Numbered from the stretch's first letter, positions 29,553-39,663 are shown. The stretch: 64,000 nt of DNA from Methanolobus chelungpuianus (GCF_024500045.1 NZ_JTEO01000002.1:124001-188000), one strand, 5' to 3'. Made by a program: numbers and translations. The notes: generated from the sequence alone by a model not told the origin.

Positions 29553-29554
29553 GT

Positions 29555-30757
29555 TCACCCTCCGAAGATCGCATCCAGTATGTTCTCATCAGCTGCCTTC
29601 CTGGAAGGGAAGAACCCGGCTACCACCGATGCCAGTATAAGCGTGGCACTGGTTGTCATAAGCCTTTCTGTGGTCAGAATAGGGATAACCGGGCCGATCG
29701 GCATGTTCAGGGGGCGCATCGACAGAAGGACCAACAGAAGTTTCATAACAATGTTCCCTATTACCACTCCTGTAACGCCGTAGGCCAGTGACTGCAGGAC
29801 ATACGATCCCAGGATTATCTGTTTTTTTATGCCGACTGCTTTAAGTATCCCTATCTGCTTCCTTTTATTCGTGACGTTGATGAATATTATGATGTATATG
29901 GTCGCAAAAGCGGTCAGGAGTCCGATGGTGCCTGTGATCTGATTAGTGATCTGCAGGCTCCCCACAAACTGGTTGACAGCTCCCATCTTTGTCTGCCATT
30001 CATTTATCTGTTCACTGACTCCAAGATCGATGATTTGCTCTTTATACGAGTCTTCCATACCTCTCTGAGGGAGCGCTATCAGTATACTGGATGCAATATC
30101 ATCATCAGGGCCAAATATCAACTGGTACTGGTCAAAGTTGACTATTATCTTGTCATCCACAAGACGTGAGCCTGTTTTGTATATGCCCTTTACTCTATAT
30201 TCTTTTGTAAACCCGTTGCTGAAACCCAGTGTGATCCGGTCCCCTACATCTACATCAAACCTTTTTTGAGTGTCCCCCTCCTGAGCATAGGATTCAACAA
30301 GATTTGCTCCTATGATCAATTCGTCCGTATCTTTCTCCGAAAGATATTCCCCTGCAATAACACTGTTCCAGTAATCAGATACATCTTTCTCGTTCTCAGG
30401 TTCTATAAAGAGGACAGGATTCCCTATCTCTATATTCTTATATCTGGCCACTGCACTGGCATCGAGCCTCCGTGCGGCGCCTACGACCCCGAGGATTCTC
30501 CGGACGTCTTTAACAAGGTCTGCGGAATCTGAAATAAAAAGCTCGTTTTCCTGAGGCTCTATCATCAGATGTCCTGTCTGTCCTCTGATCATGCCCTCTT
30601 CAAATTCGTATCCGAGACCGTCAATGATAGAGGCAAAGAATGTAATGGAGAGAAAGCTCATAGCCATCACGGCAACAATGACCATGAAAGTAACTTTGCT
30701 TTTGGTGAGGTTTTTGTATGCCAGGAAAAACATCACTTTGAGGTCATTGCTTTCCAT
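29555..30757 (-). CDS. FtsX/MacB-like ABC transporter permease
   Basis: 400 residues: one membrane segment at about 18-42, an extracytoplasmic domain of about 230 residues (MacB periplasmic-core type), then three membrane segments containing GTIGLLTAFATIYIIIFINV, KQIGILKAVGIKKQI and the final stretch ASVVAGFFPSRKAA. The KQIGILKAxG motif is typical of LolC/LolE/MacB permeases. It overlaps the upstream CARDB gene by 14 nt and abuts the ATPase gene. Probable mechanotransmission-type exporter; substrate unknown. Confidence 0.92.
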   Translation of the reverse strand: MESNDLKVMFFLAYKNLTKSKVTFMVIVAVMAMSFLSITFFASIIDGLGYEFEEGMIRGQTGHLMIEPQENELFISDSADLVKDVRRILGVVGAARRLDASAVARYKNIEIGNPVLFIEPENEKDVSDYWNSVIAGEYLSEKDTDELIIGANLVESYAQEGDTQKRFDVDVGDRITLGFSNGFTKEYRVKGIYKTGSRLVDDKIIVNFDQYQLIFGPDDDIASSILIALPQRGMEDSYKEQIIDLGVSEQINEWQTKMGAVNQFVGSLQITNQITGTIGLLTAFATIYIIIFINVTNKRKQIGILKAVGIKKQIILGSYVLQSLAYGVTGVVIGNIVMKLLLVLLSMRPLNMPIGPVIPILTTERLMTTSATLILASVVAGFFPSRKAADENILDAIFGG

Positions 30758-31913
30758 CTTGACCCCGCCTTCTCCTGTATATCATGTAGGCTACGGGTAT
30801 GGCTATTATTATCAGGAGGGCAATAAGCATGAGCACGTTCGTCCTTGGCCTTTCTACTGTCATTGGCACTGTCCGCCAGATCTCATATGAACCAAAATCG
30901 TCGGTATAGTATATGGTCAGGTTAAGATCCTTTTCACCTGCAGAACCCGGATCAATGTAAAAGTAGAACGGGGAGTCATCGTCGCTTCTCAGTTGTCCGA
31001 TAAAGGACTTGTAAGTCCTGCCCTCGGCCTCCAGTTCCACAACAACTTCTTTTGCATCACCGTTACCTGTATTCTCTATAATGCCCGCAATGTTTACCTC
31101 ATCAAGAGGCGTGATCGCAGTTGGCGTCACCTTTATGCTTTGTATCCCAATGTCTGCCCTATTGAGTATATTAATCCCGATGTTATAGGTCAGTGTATAG
31201 TTCCCTCCCTGTTCATCACTGTATTTGAGCATTATGGGGAATTGATGCGCATCAGGATCAAGTTCGTTCTTTACAATGAACCTGCATTCTATCTGTTCAG
31301 CCTCTGATGGCATTATCTGCTTGATCAGTTCAACATTGGATCCAAGCATCAATATGCTTTCAGACTCGGAGATTACCTTCACGTTCTTTGCCATGCCTGT
31401 GCCAATATTGTTCACGGATATATTTAGCGGGAATACATCCCCGGGAGCAACATTGTTGCTATAGGCGGCTTTTATTGTAAGGTCGGGTTTCCCGGTAACC
31501 TGTACGTACACTTTATTATCGGGTGGATTAATGATCACATCATTGGCATAAATATCAAATTCGATTGGATATATGCCGGAAATGGCATCAGGGTCTACCG
31601 TCAGGTAATAGGTATTATCGACAGACGAACCCACGCTTAATGTTCTCTTATTTTCGAAGTTCCCACTTTCGCTTTTCAGGTGGAACGGATATCTTACATC
31701 GATCCTAACTGAAAAGTCCTCTATTTTCTCCACACCTTCATTTGTGACCCTTATCTTAAGGGTCAGGTCGCCTCCCGGCTCCGCTGGCTGTGGCGTTACC
31801 TCCATGGCAGTTATCCCTATCCCGTTCATTTCTGCAGGATCGGCGACCGGGATGCTGATAACCGTCAGCAGGATCAGTAGGAGTAAATCCATCTTTCGTA
31901 TACCTATCTTCAT
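30744..31913 (-). CDS. CARDB/COG1361-like surface protein with C-terminal anchor
   Basis: 389 residues from the ATG at 31913 with AAGGTG upstream. A signal peptide (MKIGIRKMDLLLLILLTV) is followed by three Ig-like repeats of COG1361/CARDB type: PGGDLTLKIRVTNEGVE, PGDVFPLNISVNNIGTG and PLDEVNIAGIIENTGNG. A membrane segment (LIALLIIIAIPVAYMIY) and an Arg-rich tail close it. It projects outside the cell, facing the permease's outer domain. First gene of the operon controlled by the palindromic promoter region. Confidence 0.88.
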   Translation of the reverse strand: MKIGIRKMDLLLLILLTVISIPVADPAEMNGIGITAMEVTPQPAEPGGDLTLKIRVTNEGVEKIEDFSVRIDVRYPFHLKSESGNFENKRTLSVGSSVDNTYYLTVDPDAISGIYPIEFDIYANDVIINPPDNKVYVQVTGKPDLTIKAAYSNNVAPGDVFPLNISVNNIGTGMAKNVKVISESESILMLGSNVELIKQIMPSEAEQIECRFIVKNELDPDAHQFPIMLKYSDEQGGNYTLTYNIGINILNRADIGIQSIKVTPTAITPLDEVNIAGIIENTGNGDAKEVVVELEAEGRTYKSFIGQLRSDDDSPFYFYIDPGSAGEKDLNLTIYYTDDFGSYEIWRTVPMTVERPRTNVLMLIALLIIIAIPVAYMIYRRRRGQDGKQ

Positions 31914-31975
31914 AAAGGGCACCTTGCCTTATGGCATTCATAAGTACGTTTTATGGCATGAGATATCACGCACAT

Positions 31976-32001
31976 TATAAACAACTGTGTGGTTGTTTAT
32001 A
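31976..32001. promoter_or_regulatory. 26-bp palindrome between divergent promoters (candidate TrmB-type operator)
   Basis: Perfect arms TATAAACAAC and GTTGTTTATA around TGTGTG. Each outer end is itself a TATA element: TTTATAATG for the leftward operon and TTTATATAG for the rightward regulator gene. A bound dimer would block TBP at both. It is the only strong dyad between the two genes. Confidence 0.75.
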
Positions 32002-32043
32002 TAGGGACTTTTACTCTATAGTAAACCTGAAAGTGGTTCTATT

Positions 32044-32883
32044 ATGGAAAATGAACAACTATTAAGGAATATAGGGCTTAATAAGTATGAATCTGTTGCC
32101 TATCTGACTATGCTGAGAGAAGGATTCACAGATGCAAGTGTGCTTTCCAGGAAATCGAAGATACCCATGGGCAAGATATATGCAGTTCTCGATAATCTGG
32201 AGAACATGGGATTTGTTGAAGCTCAGTATTCCAGGCCAAAAAAATACCGCGCGATAGAAGCAGATGTGGCATTTGAGAACTTTTTCACAAGAAAGGAATC
32301 TGAAATGCACAGAGAACTGAATATACTGAGAAAGACAATAGACGAAATTAAAAGATCTTTATTCTACTACGCTGTCCAGGAAGAAACAAAGCAATGCTTC
32401 TGGTCGGCTGCAATGGGAAACAAAGAGGTCATGAGGATGGTCAAGAGTGTTTACCACGAGGCTAAAAATGAGGTATGTGCTGTTGTTCCAAGGGACATAA
32501 GATCAATGGAATCCGAACAATTCAAGGATATGTTTGCTTTAATGTTCCGTGATACTCTTCTTCCCTTACTGAAAAGAGGGATAAGGATCAGAATGATCGA
32601 CCCAAACCCCGTATTGTCTAAAGTCCTGATTGAATGGCAGAGTTCTGCAAAAAGTGAAGATATAATACCTAACATCTCCGAATATCTAAAGATAAAATCG
32701 CTGGATACTCCTCACAGGTTTGTACTGATTGACAGGAATCTGGTCATATTGGAGATCAGTGATCCTCTTTCTGTAGGCAGGGTATTTGGTATGGTCAAAG
32801 TATATGACCGCGTACTGTCTGATGAACTGCACACTAAGTTCGAAGAATTGTGGCTAAACGGTAAGAGCCTGCCATATTTATAG
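32044..32883 (+). CDS. TrmB-family transcriptional regulator
   Basis: 279 residues. The N-terminal winged helix reads IGLNKYESVAYLTMLREGF...PMGKIYAVLDNLENMGFVE, the usual TrmB opening. A coiled-coil linker (MHRELNILRKTIDEIKRS) follows, then an alpha/beta sensor domain (VCAVVPRDIRSM, RFVLIDRNLVILE). It is divergent from the CARDB-permease-ATPase operon with a palindrome between, so it probably regulates that operon and itself. Effector unknown. There is no good ribosome site, and a second TATA-like CTCTATAGT near 32015 may give a near-leaderless mRNA. Confidence 0.9.
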   Translation: MENEQLLRNIGLNKYESVAYLTMLREGFTDASVLSRKSKIPMGKIYAVLDNLENMGFVEAQYSRPKKYRAIEADVAFENFFTRKESEMHRELNILRKTIDEIKRSLFYYAVQEETKQCFWSAAMGNKEVMRMVKSVYHEAKNEVCAVVPRDIRSMESEQFKDMFALMFRDTLLPLLKRGIRIRMIDPNPVLSKVLIEWQSSAKSEDIIPNISEYLKIKSLDTPHRFVLIDRNLVILEISDPLSVGRVFGMVKVYDRVLSDELHTKFEELWLNGKSLPYL

Positions 32884-32923
32884 GGGAGACCTTCAAAGAC
32901 TGTAAGCCAAATACAATCCTTCT

Positions 32924-33730
32924 TTATTTCCTCCCCACACCCTTGAAGAACATATAGTTGAATGTCCCTTCCTCCCCTGCAGTCCTGTACAGGTCCGCTA
33001 TTCCATGATCAAAAGTCGCCGCATCGATGATGCCCATCTCAATGGCGCTCTCCCTGACGCCTTCCACCATGGGGATGATGGTCCTTCTCACGAAGCCTTC
33101 CTCCATGTGCGGGCGGCTGGCATCGCTGTAGACCATGCGGGGGGAGACTGTGGCATTAGTGAAGCCTGCTCTTTTGAGGAGGGGATAGGTCTGCCTGCCA
33201 ATGAGTGAGTTGCCGCCGAGCTTTGCCTGCACTTCCACAAGGCTGTTCCAGGTCTTGACTGCCGCTTCGGTCTCTGGATGGAAGAAGCAGGAGCCGTGGT
33301 CGCCTTCGATTACGGTGATAGTGCCGCCGGTCCTGAGTACGCGGCGCAGGCTGGCGAGGGCCTTTACCGGTTCCTTGAGATGCTCCAGCACAAAACATAC
33401 GAACACATGGTCGAAGCTCTCATCCTCGAAGGGCAGGTCGAAAATATTCTCCACGCGGAACTCCGCGTTCTTTACTCCCTGGCCGGCGGCACGTTCTTTG
33501 GCTTTGTCCAGTGATTCCTCTGAGATGTCTATGGATGTTATCCGGGCCTGCGGGCTGTTCCTTGAGAGGATCACTGTCTGGGCGCCGATGCCGCATCCGG
33601 CCTCGAGTACCATGCTGCCTGCAGGGTACTTTGTATCGCTATGCAGGAGTTCTTCAAGCGTGTTTGCCTGGTCGCTGAGGCGGACAGATTCCCTTTCGGA
33701 GTAACCGTGGACGTAATAGTGGGAGGTCAT
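32924..33730 (-). CDS. Class I SAM-dependent methyltransferase
   Basis: 268 residues. Motif I VLEAGCGIGAQTVIL near residue 42, acidic end of strand 2 in ITSIDISEESL, and later motifs DESFDHVFVCFVLEHL and RVLRTGGTITVIEGDHGS are intact. HPETEAAVKTWNSLVEVQ matches the group of archaeal and bacterial methyltransferases acting on small molecules. A TATA-like element about 25 nt before the ATG suggests a leaderless mRNA. Substrate unknown. Confidence 0.88.
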   Translation of the reverse strand: MTSHYYVHGYSERESVRLSDQANTLEELLHSDTKYPAGSMVLEAGCGIGAQTVILSRNSPQARITSIDISEESLDKAKERAAGQGVKNAEFRVENIFDLPFEDESFDHVFVCFVLEHLKEPVKALASLRRVLRTGGTITVIEGDHGSCFFHPETEAAVKTWNSLVEVQAKLGGNSLIGRQTYPLLKRAGFTNATVSPRMVYSDASRPHMEEGFVRRTIIPMVEGVRESAIEMGIIDAATFDHGIADLYRTAGEEGTFNYMFFKGVGRK

Positions 33731-33776
33731 GCTGAAATATTATGCAACTTCAGTTAAAAATACAGAGGTTCCTATT

Positions 33777-34088
33777 TCAGGGCTTGCCTTTCAGGATGCC
33801 TGCAATAAATGCAACTGCAAGACAGACAAAAGTGGTTATAAGTGCCAGTCTTGTCCTGTTCTCGCCGTGCCTGCCCATCTCAGGAGGGCTCGAGTGAGAG
33901 AACAATAGTATGAATATGGGCAGGCTGATTGGCATGAGCCAGAAAAAATACCTTACTTCTTCATAAGTCACTATACCGATGGCTGAGGCTGCTATTAATA
34001 CGATCGTTGTCCATGCTATGATAAGAAAAAATCCGATGACTATCCCTTTTTTCAAAAAAGGGAGTTTCAAGGTCCTTACATCCGACAC
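33777..34088 (-). CDS. Small membrane protein, three predicted segments
   Basis: 103 residues from a GTG at 34088. Hydrophobic segments lie at about 17-40, 48-65 and 80-100 (VIGFFLIIAWTTIVLIAA, FWLMPISLPIFILLF, LALITTFVCLAVAFIAGIL), with a charged loop SSPPEMGRHGENR. No family recognised. No ribosome site is visible before the GTG, so the start is uncertain. Tandem with the YHS-FrhB gene on its right. Confidence 0.6.
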   Translation of the reverse strand: MSDVRTLKLPFLKKGIVIGFFLIIAWTTIVLIAASAIGIVTYEEVRYFFWLMPISLPIFILLFSHSSPPEMGRHGENRTRLALITTFVCLAVAFIAGILKGKP

Positions 34089-34151
34089 AACATATTATTT
34101 TCCACGCAATCTACAAAAATCTGCTGCATGTAGATGTGGCTACTACAGACT

Positions 34152-35312
34152 TCAGGCTTTCTTCCTGCGGCTGACCGAATATAGCTGGATCTTCTTCATC
34201 TTGGCAAGATTGAGCACGTTGTTCATCTCATTCGACTCAAGCAGGCGGGACTCGATGTATCCGTTATCCACGGCCTCGTTGAATATCTCATAGCCCAGGC
34301 CGGAGCGGGCGAGCACCGTGGTCCAGTTCCTGGGTGTCCCCACGCCGCCAAAGGAGAGATCGGCATTCTCTGCGGTAAGGTCGGTGCAGTACCTGCAGGA
34401 ACTGCTCCTGTAGGGGTCCAGTTCCGCCAGGTCGAAGACCTTCAGTTCCTCAGGGGTCTGCATCTCCATCCTTCCTTTGCGGATCTTCATGGCTTCGATA
34501 TCTTCCAGGCGCATGCCCTTGTTCAGGACGAACTCCCTGATGCCCTCATAGGAGAAGGTATCCATACAGAACAGCCCCATCTTCAGGATGTTGGCACGCA
34601 TGAACAGGTGCAGGAACCCGTAGGGGCTCTTCTGCATCTTATACACGGCATCTATGTTGCAGCTCGTGCCGACAAAGGCGATGCTCCTCATGCCCTGCTT
34701 CACGGCACTCATCAATGGCTCTATGGTCATGCTGTGGCTGTAAATGCTTCCTGCAGCCTCCACGACCTCGTCATAAGTCTTTGCGATGACCGGCACAGGC
34801 TTCCAGGGCTCCTCGTCGGATTTCACAGTCACTATGGCGCAGTCGATAAGGCCCTCCTCAAGGCCGTAGGCAAGCATGGAAGTGACCACTGCCCCGTCCT
34901 GCCCCTTAAGGCCGGGTATTGCTGTCCTCGCGCTGTAGGCATTGCGTATTTTCCCGATAAGCCCCTCTTCGGTGGTTATCGTCCTGGGACACTGGTTGTA
35001 ACATACGCCGCAGGCCGTGCATTTGCCTACCAGTCGTGGCTGTTCGTCTTCAATGGCGATAGATTCGCATGAAGCAGCGCAGGCTCCGCAGAGTGTGCAT
35101 ATGCCAGGCTTGATGATATCTCTCTTGAGATGCCCGAAAGAGATCTTGTCCTGCTCGGCAATGGACCTTTTAAGGCGTATGACGCTCTTTTCAAGGTGAT
35201 CGAACTTTCTCTTGCACTCCGGTGAGCAGAAACGATATTTTTTCCCCCCGTATTCTGTGAAATAAGGAGTATCTTCCGGGACTTTGATCTTACATATGGG
35301 ATCCATTGGCAT
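34152..35312 (-). CDS. FrhB-like F420 oxidoreductase with N-terminal YHS domain and two [4Fe-4S] clusters
   Basis: 386 residues. Residues 1-45 form a YHS/TRASH-type metal domain (DPICKIKV, then RFCSPECKRKFD). Two ferredoxin motifs follow, CTLCGACAASCE and CTACGVCYNQCP (about 73-115). The rest is the coenzyme F420 hydrogenase/dehydrogenase beta-subunit domain with GQDGAVVTSMLAYGL, FVGTSCNIDAVYKM, CRYCTDLTAENADLSFGG. The last part binds F420 and flavin in FrhB and FpoF. It probably passes electrons between F420 and an unknown partner. The YHS addition suggests a metal-linked role. Stand-alone gene. Confidence 0.88.
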   Translation of the reverse strand: MPMDPICKIKVPEDTPYFTEYGGKKYRFCSPECKRKFDHLEKSVIRLKRSIAEQDKISFGHLKRDIIKPGICTLCGACAASCESIAIEDEQPRLVGKCTACGVCYNQCPRTITTEEGLIGKIRNAYSARTAIPGLKGQDGAVVTSMLAYGLEEGLIDCAIVTVKSDEEPWKPVPVIAKTYDEVVEAAGSIYSHSMTIEPLMSAVKQGMRSIAFVGTSCNIDAVYKMQKSPYGFLHLFMRANILKMGLFCMDTFSYEGIREFVLNKGMRLEDIEAMKIRKGRMEMQTPEELKVFDLAELDPYRSSSCRYCTDLTAENADLSFGGVGTPRNWTTVLARSGLGYEIFNEAVDNGYIESRLLESNEMNNVLNLAKMKKIQLYSVSRRKKA

Positions 35313-35614
35313 ACTTTTCCTGTTTAAGTTGGTTATTATGCCAGATAAATATGCCCTTCATCTATTTAATAAAATTCGAACCGTATAATCATGAAGGTTC
35401 TCAGCATCATGATTATCTATTATATTTTCTCTCTGCATGTCCACAAAGTCCTAAGTATTCAGGCATATATTGCCTCAACAGAAAATGACATAACGGATCA
35501 GTGTGCATTTGCAGGAACATATGGATCGTTTCAGGAAAAGGATAAAGTATTCCATGCAAGGAAGATAATCCATATATTATCCAAAGATCTCATTCTTTTG
35601 GCATCGGAGAACTC
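35313..35614. other. Divergent promoter interval of about 300 bp
   Basis: No gene seen. A TATA-like CATATATTATC near 35570 probably serves the radical SAM gene. The left part would carry the promoter for the YHS-FrhB gene. The 75-codon plus-strand frame through here has no ribosome site. Confidence 0.45.
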
Positions 35615-36598
35615 ATGAAGCCAGAAACCAAAGCACAACTCATCTCGACAGGCTCCGTGAACATGGACCCTTCCCTCATCCACAGGCTGACCATCCCCAC
35701 TGCGGGCCCGGGAGCCGGGAATGTAGCCTTCTTCTTCAATTCGGGAGGACACCGTGTCCGCCTTGCCGTCAAGAAGGAGTCCCCGCTGAAAGCTGAAATG
35801 AACGGCAGCGAGCTTGTCATCAGCAGGGATGGCACTGAGATCGCGAGGGGCAGCATTGAACCTGAGCTTATCCATTGCCCTGACCAGGCCTTTATAACAA
35901 TGTGCGAGAAATGCATCTTCGACTGCAAGTTCTGCCCTGTCCCCAAGTTAGGCGGCAAGGTCAAGAGCATGGACCGGATGCTCAGGATGGTGGAAGAGTC
36001 CGGCAGTACCGGCAGGCTGCAGGCTATTTCCATAACCTCGGGTGTGGAGGAATCTGCGGAAGCTGAGGTCGACAGGGCTGAGGAGCTGATCCGCAGGCTC
36101 AGGGAAATATACTCAATACCTATCGGGGTTTCCGTGTATCCCACGAAAGACTCCACCCGCAGGCTTAAGGATGCAGGCGCCGATGAGCTGAAATACAATG
36201 TGGAGACCATGGACCGGGATCTGCATGCAAAGCTCTGCCCCGGGCAGGACCTTGGATCCCTGCTTGGTGCGCTCAGGCAGGGTGTAGAGATATTCGGCAG
36301 GAACAAGGTCTGTTCAAATTTCATAATCGGCCTTGGCGAGTCGGACGAATCTGCAAAGAAGGGTATCGAGGAACTGGTTTCCATGGGCGTGGTCCCCATA
36401 CTGAGGGCTGCGGCCAGGCATCCCCTGAGGGAAGGAGAGGTCTTCATCGAACGCCCGTCCGCAGAGCGCCTGCTCATGCTGAACCGCTTCCTGCGGGAAA
36501 AGCTGGATGAGTACGGCCTGCGTGCGGATACATTTAAGACAATGTGCCTGCCCTGTACGGGATGCGACTTAAACCCGCATTCGGACCTTGAGCCTTGA
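35615..36598 (+). CDS. Radical SAM protein
   Basis: 327 residues. The radical SAM cluster motif CIFDCKFC is near residue 100, preceded by another cysteine pair (CEKC). SITSGVEES, IPIGVSVYP, ELKYNVETMD and NFIIGLGE are the strands of the radical SAM barrel. An additional cysteine set CLPCTGCDLNP closes the protein and may hold an auxiliary cluster. It resembles a radical SAM group conserved in methanogens, sometimes labelled biotin-synthase-like. Function unknown. GGAG precedes the ATG. Confidence 0.88.
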   Translation: MKPETKAQLISTGSVNMDPSLIHRLTIPTAGPGAGNVAFFFNSGGHRVRLAVKKESPLKAEMNGSELVISRDGTEIARGSIEPELIHCPDQAFITMCEKCIFDCKFCPVPKLGGKVKSMDRMLRMVEESGSTGRLQAISITSGVEESAEAEVDRAEELIRRLREIYSIPIGVSVYPTKDSTRRLKDAGADELKYNVETMDRDLHAKLCPGQDLGSLLGALRQGVEIFGRNKVCSNFIIGLGESDESAKKGIEELVSMGVVPILRAAARHPLREGEVFIERPSAERLLMLNRFLREKLDEYGLRADTFKTMCLPCTGCDLNPHSDLEP

Positions 36599-36626
36599 TC
36601 CAGGTGCAGGATACAGCAACCGCTGT

Positions 36627-36869
36627 TTAACTGCCCTTCATCCTTTTCTCTATAACTGCAGGCCACACCGAGGCCGACACGATCATGCTGAGCACGAAGA
36701 CGAACACCATGCCTGCGATTATGTCGACCTGCGTATAAAGCGGCACTGACCTTGAACTGTTAACCGCTGCGGAGAGGACCGCAAAGAGGATCACCAGCAG
36801 GATGGATGTCACCAGGCTTGCTATAAGGGTGTATCTTCCTTTTTTCCGGCTCATGCTCTTATCGTTCAT
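36627..36869 (-). CDS. Small membrane protein, two predicted segments
   Basis: 80 residues with a basic start (MNDKSMSRKKGRYT) and two hydrophobic helices, LIASLVTSILLVILFAVLSA and IIAGMVFVFVLSMIVSASV. No family recognised. It lies 22 nt downstream of copA on the same strand and is probably co-transcribed. A GGAG-like site lies 9 nt before the ATG. Confidence 0.6.
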   Translation of the reverse strand: MNDKSMSRKKGRYTLIASLVTSILLVILFAVLSAAVNSSRSVPLYTQVDIIAGMVFVFVLSMIVSASVWPAVIEKRMKGS

Positions 36870-36891
36870 ATATCTGGTCTCCGGTCTTGTT

Positions 36892-39663
36892 CTATTTTAT
36901 TCTCTTTCTCTTCATCAGCATGGAGTTAGTGGTAACCGATACCGAGCTCATTGCCATGAAGGCGGCCGCAAGCTCCGGGCTGATGAGGATCGTCTTCACC
37001 ACCGGGTAAAGCAGGCCCGCTGCCAGTGGTATCCCCAGGGTATTATAGCCGAAGGCCCAGAAGAGGTTCTGCTTGATCTTGTTCATCGTGAGCCTGCTCA
37101 GCCTGATGGAGGCGATCACATCCCGCAGGTCGTTTTTGATAAGTACTATCTGAGCGGACTCCATGGCAACATCGGTACCTGCACCCATGGCTATGCCTAC
37201 ATCGGCCTGTGTAAGGGCGGGTGCGTCGTTGATGCCGTCGCCCACCATTGCAACCACGCGCCCCTCCTCCTGCAGCTTGCGTATTTCTGAGGCCTTGTCT
37301 TCTGGAAGCACCTCCGCCAGTACCCGCGTGATGCCAATGTTCGATGCAATGGCATCTGCTGTCCTGCGGTTGTCGCCGGTGATCATAACGACCTCGATAC
37401 CCATGTCGCGTATCTTCTCCACGGCTTCCTTCGAATTCTCCTTGAGGGTATCGGCAACTGCCACAAGACCCACGGCACGGTCGTCCTTTGCAGCTATCAT
37501 GGCTGTCCTGCCCTGCGCTTCAAGGCTCTCCATGGTGCTCTCAACGGAAGCGATATCAATGCCGCTATCATGCATCAGTTTACGGGTTCCGAGCAGTATC
37601 CTGCTGCCTTCGATGCCCGCCTCCACACCTTTACCTGCGATGGACCTGAAGCTTTCGACATCTTTTAACTGCAGATTACGCTGTTCAGCACCTCTCACTA
37701 TAGCTTCTCCGAGGGGATGCTCGGACCCTTTCTCGGCGCTGGCTGCCATAACAAGCACTTCATCGGAACTGAGATCCGCAACAGGCACTATGTCCGTGAG
37801 CTCGGGCTCTCCCTTTGTAAGCGTCCCGGTCTTGTCAAAGACGATTGTATCTATCTTGAGTGTTCTTTCAAGAGCTTCACCGCCCTTGATAAGTATGCCG
37901 TTCTCTGCTCCCTTGCCTGTGCCTACCATTATGGCTGCCGGGGTTGCAAGACCCACGGCGCAGGGGCAGGATATCACAAGCACCGTGATGGAGATGAGCA
38001 GTGCGAACAGGAAGGGACTTGCTATCCCTGAGTTCAGGGTCACGTCGTATCTCTCGAAGCCGATGAAGTACCAGAAGAAGAACGCCGCCAGTGCCAGTAC
38101 GTGGACTATGAGTATGAAATGGCCTGCTACGACATCCGCTATCCTCTGTATAGGGGCCTTGGAGTTCTGCGCGTTCTCCACCAGTTCTATTATACGCGCA
38201 AGTGCGGTATCAGCGCCCACATTGGTGGCGCGTAGCTTCATGGCCCCGCTGCGGTTCAATGTAGAGCCTATTACCACATCCCCCTTGCTCTTGTCAACGG
38301 GGATGCTCTCTCCCGTGATCATGGATTCGTCAACTGCTGATGTCCCCTCGATCACAACGCCGTCGACAGGTATCTTCTCCCCCGGCCTGACAAAAACAAT
38401 GTCATCGACCTCGACGCTCTCAACAGGCACCTCCTTCTCCTGCCCGTCTACGATTATGCGCGCAGTCTTTGCCTGGAGTCCTATGAGCTTCTTGATGGAT
38501 TCGGATGTCCTTCCCCTGGCGCGGGCCTCCATGTACCTCCCGAGCACAATGAACGCAATAAGCATGACGGCAGTATCGTAATAGAGATGATGGTATCCCG
38601 GCCCCAGGTCCAGGTAGCTTGAAGCGACACTTATAACGTAGGCTGCTCCGGTACCTGTGGCAATGAGCAGGTTCATGTCGGTTACGCCGTGTTTCAGTCC
38701 CCTGTAAGTTCCCTCGAAGAACTGCCTTCCCGGGAAGACCATGACGATAGTTGTCAGCAGGAACAGCACGTTCCTGTCTGCAAAGATATCCGGCACGAAT
38801 CCAAAGTAATCCGGAAAGACCGGCTTCAGGCTCCCCAACATGACCGGGATCGCGATCAGCACCGAAATTATCAGGTTGTTCCTCTGCCTGCGGATCTCAT
38901 CTTCCCTTTCCTTCCTTTCCCTGTCCTCGGCAAGCTGCCGGTCCACAGGCATTGAGGCTGAGTAACCGATATCTTCGATGGCCTTTCTCATATCGTCAAC
39001 AGAAACAACGGATGAATTGTATTCTATCCTGGCCTTGCCTGTTGAAACGTTGACATTAACGGAGCTGACCCCATTAAGCCTTTTAAGCACCTTTTCTACG
39101 TTCTGGGCACAGGAAGCGCACGTCATCCCTCCTACATCAAGGGTGATGCGGTCCCTCACCACATGATAACCCAGGGATTCGATCTCTCCTGCAAGTTCCC
39201 CAGGGCTGACCCTTGCAGGCTCGTACCTTACTGTGGCCCTTTCAAGGGGAAGGTTGACAGTGGCTGAGATAACTCCTTCGTGTTTGGTCAGGACGCCCTC
39301 GATGTTCTGTGCACACGAGGTGCACTTCATGCCGGATATCCTGAAAACGGCATCCTCTGTTGCGCCCGGCTCCGGCTGCTTCCTCACATCCTCGGCTTCA
39401 TCGGGAATTATCCTGCATCCCTGTTCAGGCCCGGATCCCTCAGGCAGCCTGCACTGCTCTTCGCCTGCTTCGTATCCAGCATCCGTGACAGCTTTTCGTA
39501 TGTCTTCAAGATTGGTCCTGGCAGGATCGAACTCTACAGTGGCACTCTCTTCCTCAAGGCTCACATCTACCGAGGAAACACCTTCAATGGCCATTATGGC
39601 ATCTGTCACACGCTTGTGGCAGTGCATGCAGGTCATGCCATGCACTTTTATTTTTGTATTCAT
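36892..39663 (-). CDS. copA: Copper-translocating P-type ATPase
   Basis: 923 residues, longer than most CopA because it carries three N-terminal metal-binding domains with GMTCMHC, GMKCTSC and GMTCASC. The transport motif [11 protein letters not shown] is near 570, the phosphorylated Asp in [14 protein letters not shown] near 605, and the hinge in [22 protein letters not shown] marks the nucleotide domain, and [14 protein letters not shown] the last membrane pair. It exports Cu(I) from the cytoplasm. A copper chaperone gene lies 41 nt upstream. Confidence 0.96.
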   Translation of the reverse strand: MNTKIKVHGMTCMHCHKRVTDAIMAIEGVSSVDVSLEEESATVEFDPARTNLEDIRKAVTDAGYEAGEEQCRLPEGSGPEQGCRIIPDEAEDVRKQPEPGATEDAVFRISGMKCTSCAQNIEGVLTKHEGVISATVNLPLERATVRYEPARVSPGELAGEIESLGYHVVRDRITLDVGGMTCASCAQNVEKVLKRLNGVSSVNVNVSTGKARIEYNSSVVSVDDMRKAIEDIGYSASMPVDRQLAEDRERKEREDEIRRQRNNLIISVLIAIPVMLGSLKPVFPDYFGFVPDIFADRNVLFLLTTIVMVFPGRQFFEGTYRGLKHGVTDMNLLIATGTGAAYVISVASSYLDLGPGYHHLYYDTAVMLIAFIVLGRYMEARARGRTSESIKKLIGLQAKTARIIVDGQEKEVPVESVEVDDIVFVRPGEKIPVDGVVIEGTSAVDESMITGESIPVDKSKGDVVIGSTLNRSGAMKLRATNVGADTALARIIELVENAQNSKAPIQRIADVVAGHFILIVHVLALAAFFFWYFIGFERYDVTLNSGIASPFLFALLISITVLVISCPCAVGLATPAAIMVGTGKGAENGILIKGGEALERTLKIDTIVFDKTGTLTKGEPELTDIVPVADLSSDEVLVMAASAEKGSEHPLGEAIVRGAEQRNLQLKDVESFRSIAGKGVEAGIEGSRILLGTRKLMHDSGIDIASVESTMESLEAQGRTAMIAAKDDRAVGLVAVADTLKENSKEAVEKIRDMGIEVVMITGDNRRTADAIASNIGITRVLAEVLPEDKASEIRKLQEEGRVVAMVGDGINDAPALTQADVGIAMGAGTDVAMESAQIVLIKNDLRDVIASIRLSRLTMNKIKQNLFWAFGYNTLGIPLAAGLLYPVVKTILISPELAAAFMAMSSVSVTTNSMLMKRKRIK

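Noticed and set aside
35590-36666. A 358-codon minus-strand ORF antisense to the radical SAM gene
   Set aside because: The radical SAM protein has its cluster motif and a ribosome site; the opposite frame is Ser-rich complement sequence.
37163-38581. A 472-codon plus-strand ORF antisense to copA
   Set aside because: Composition is Ser/Thr/Pro-rich as expected of the complement of a GC-biased gene; CopA on the other strand has every motif.
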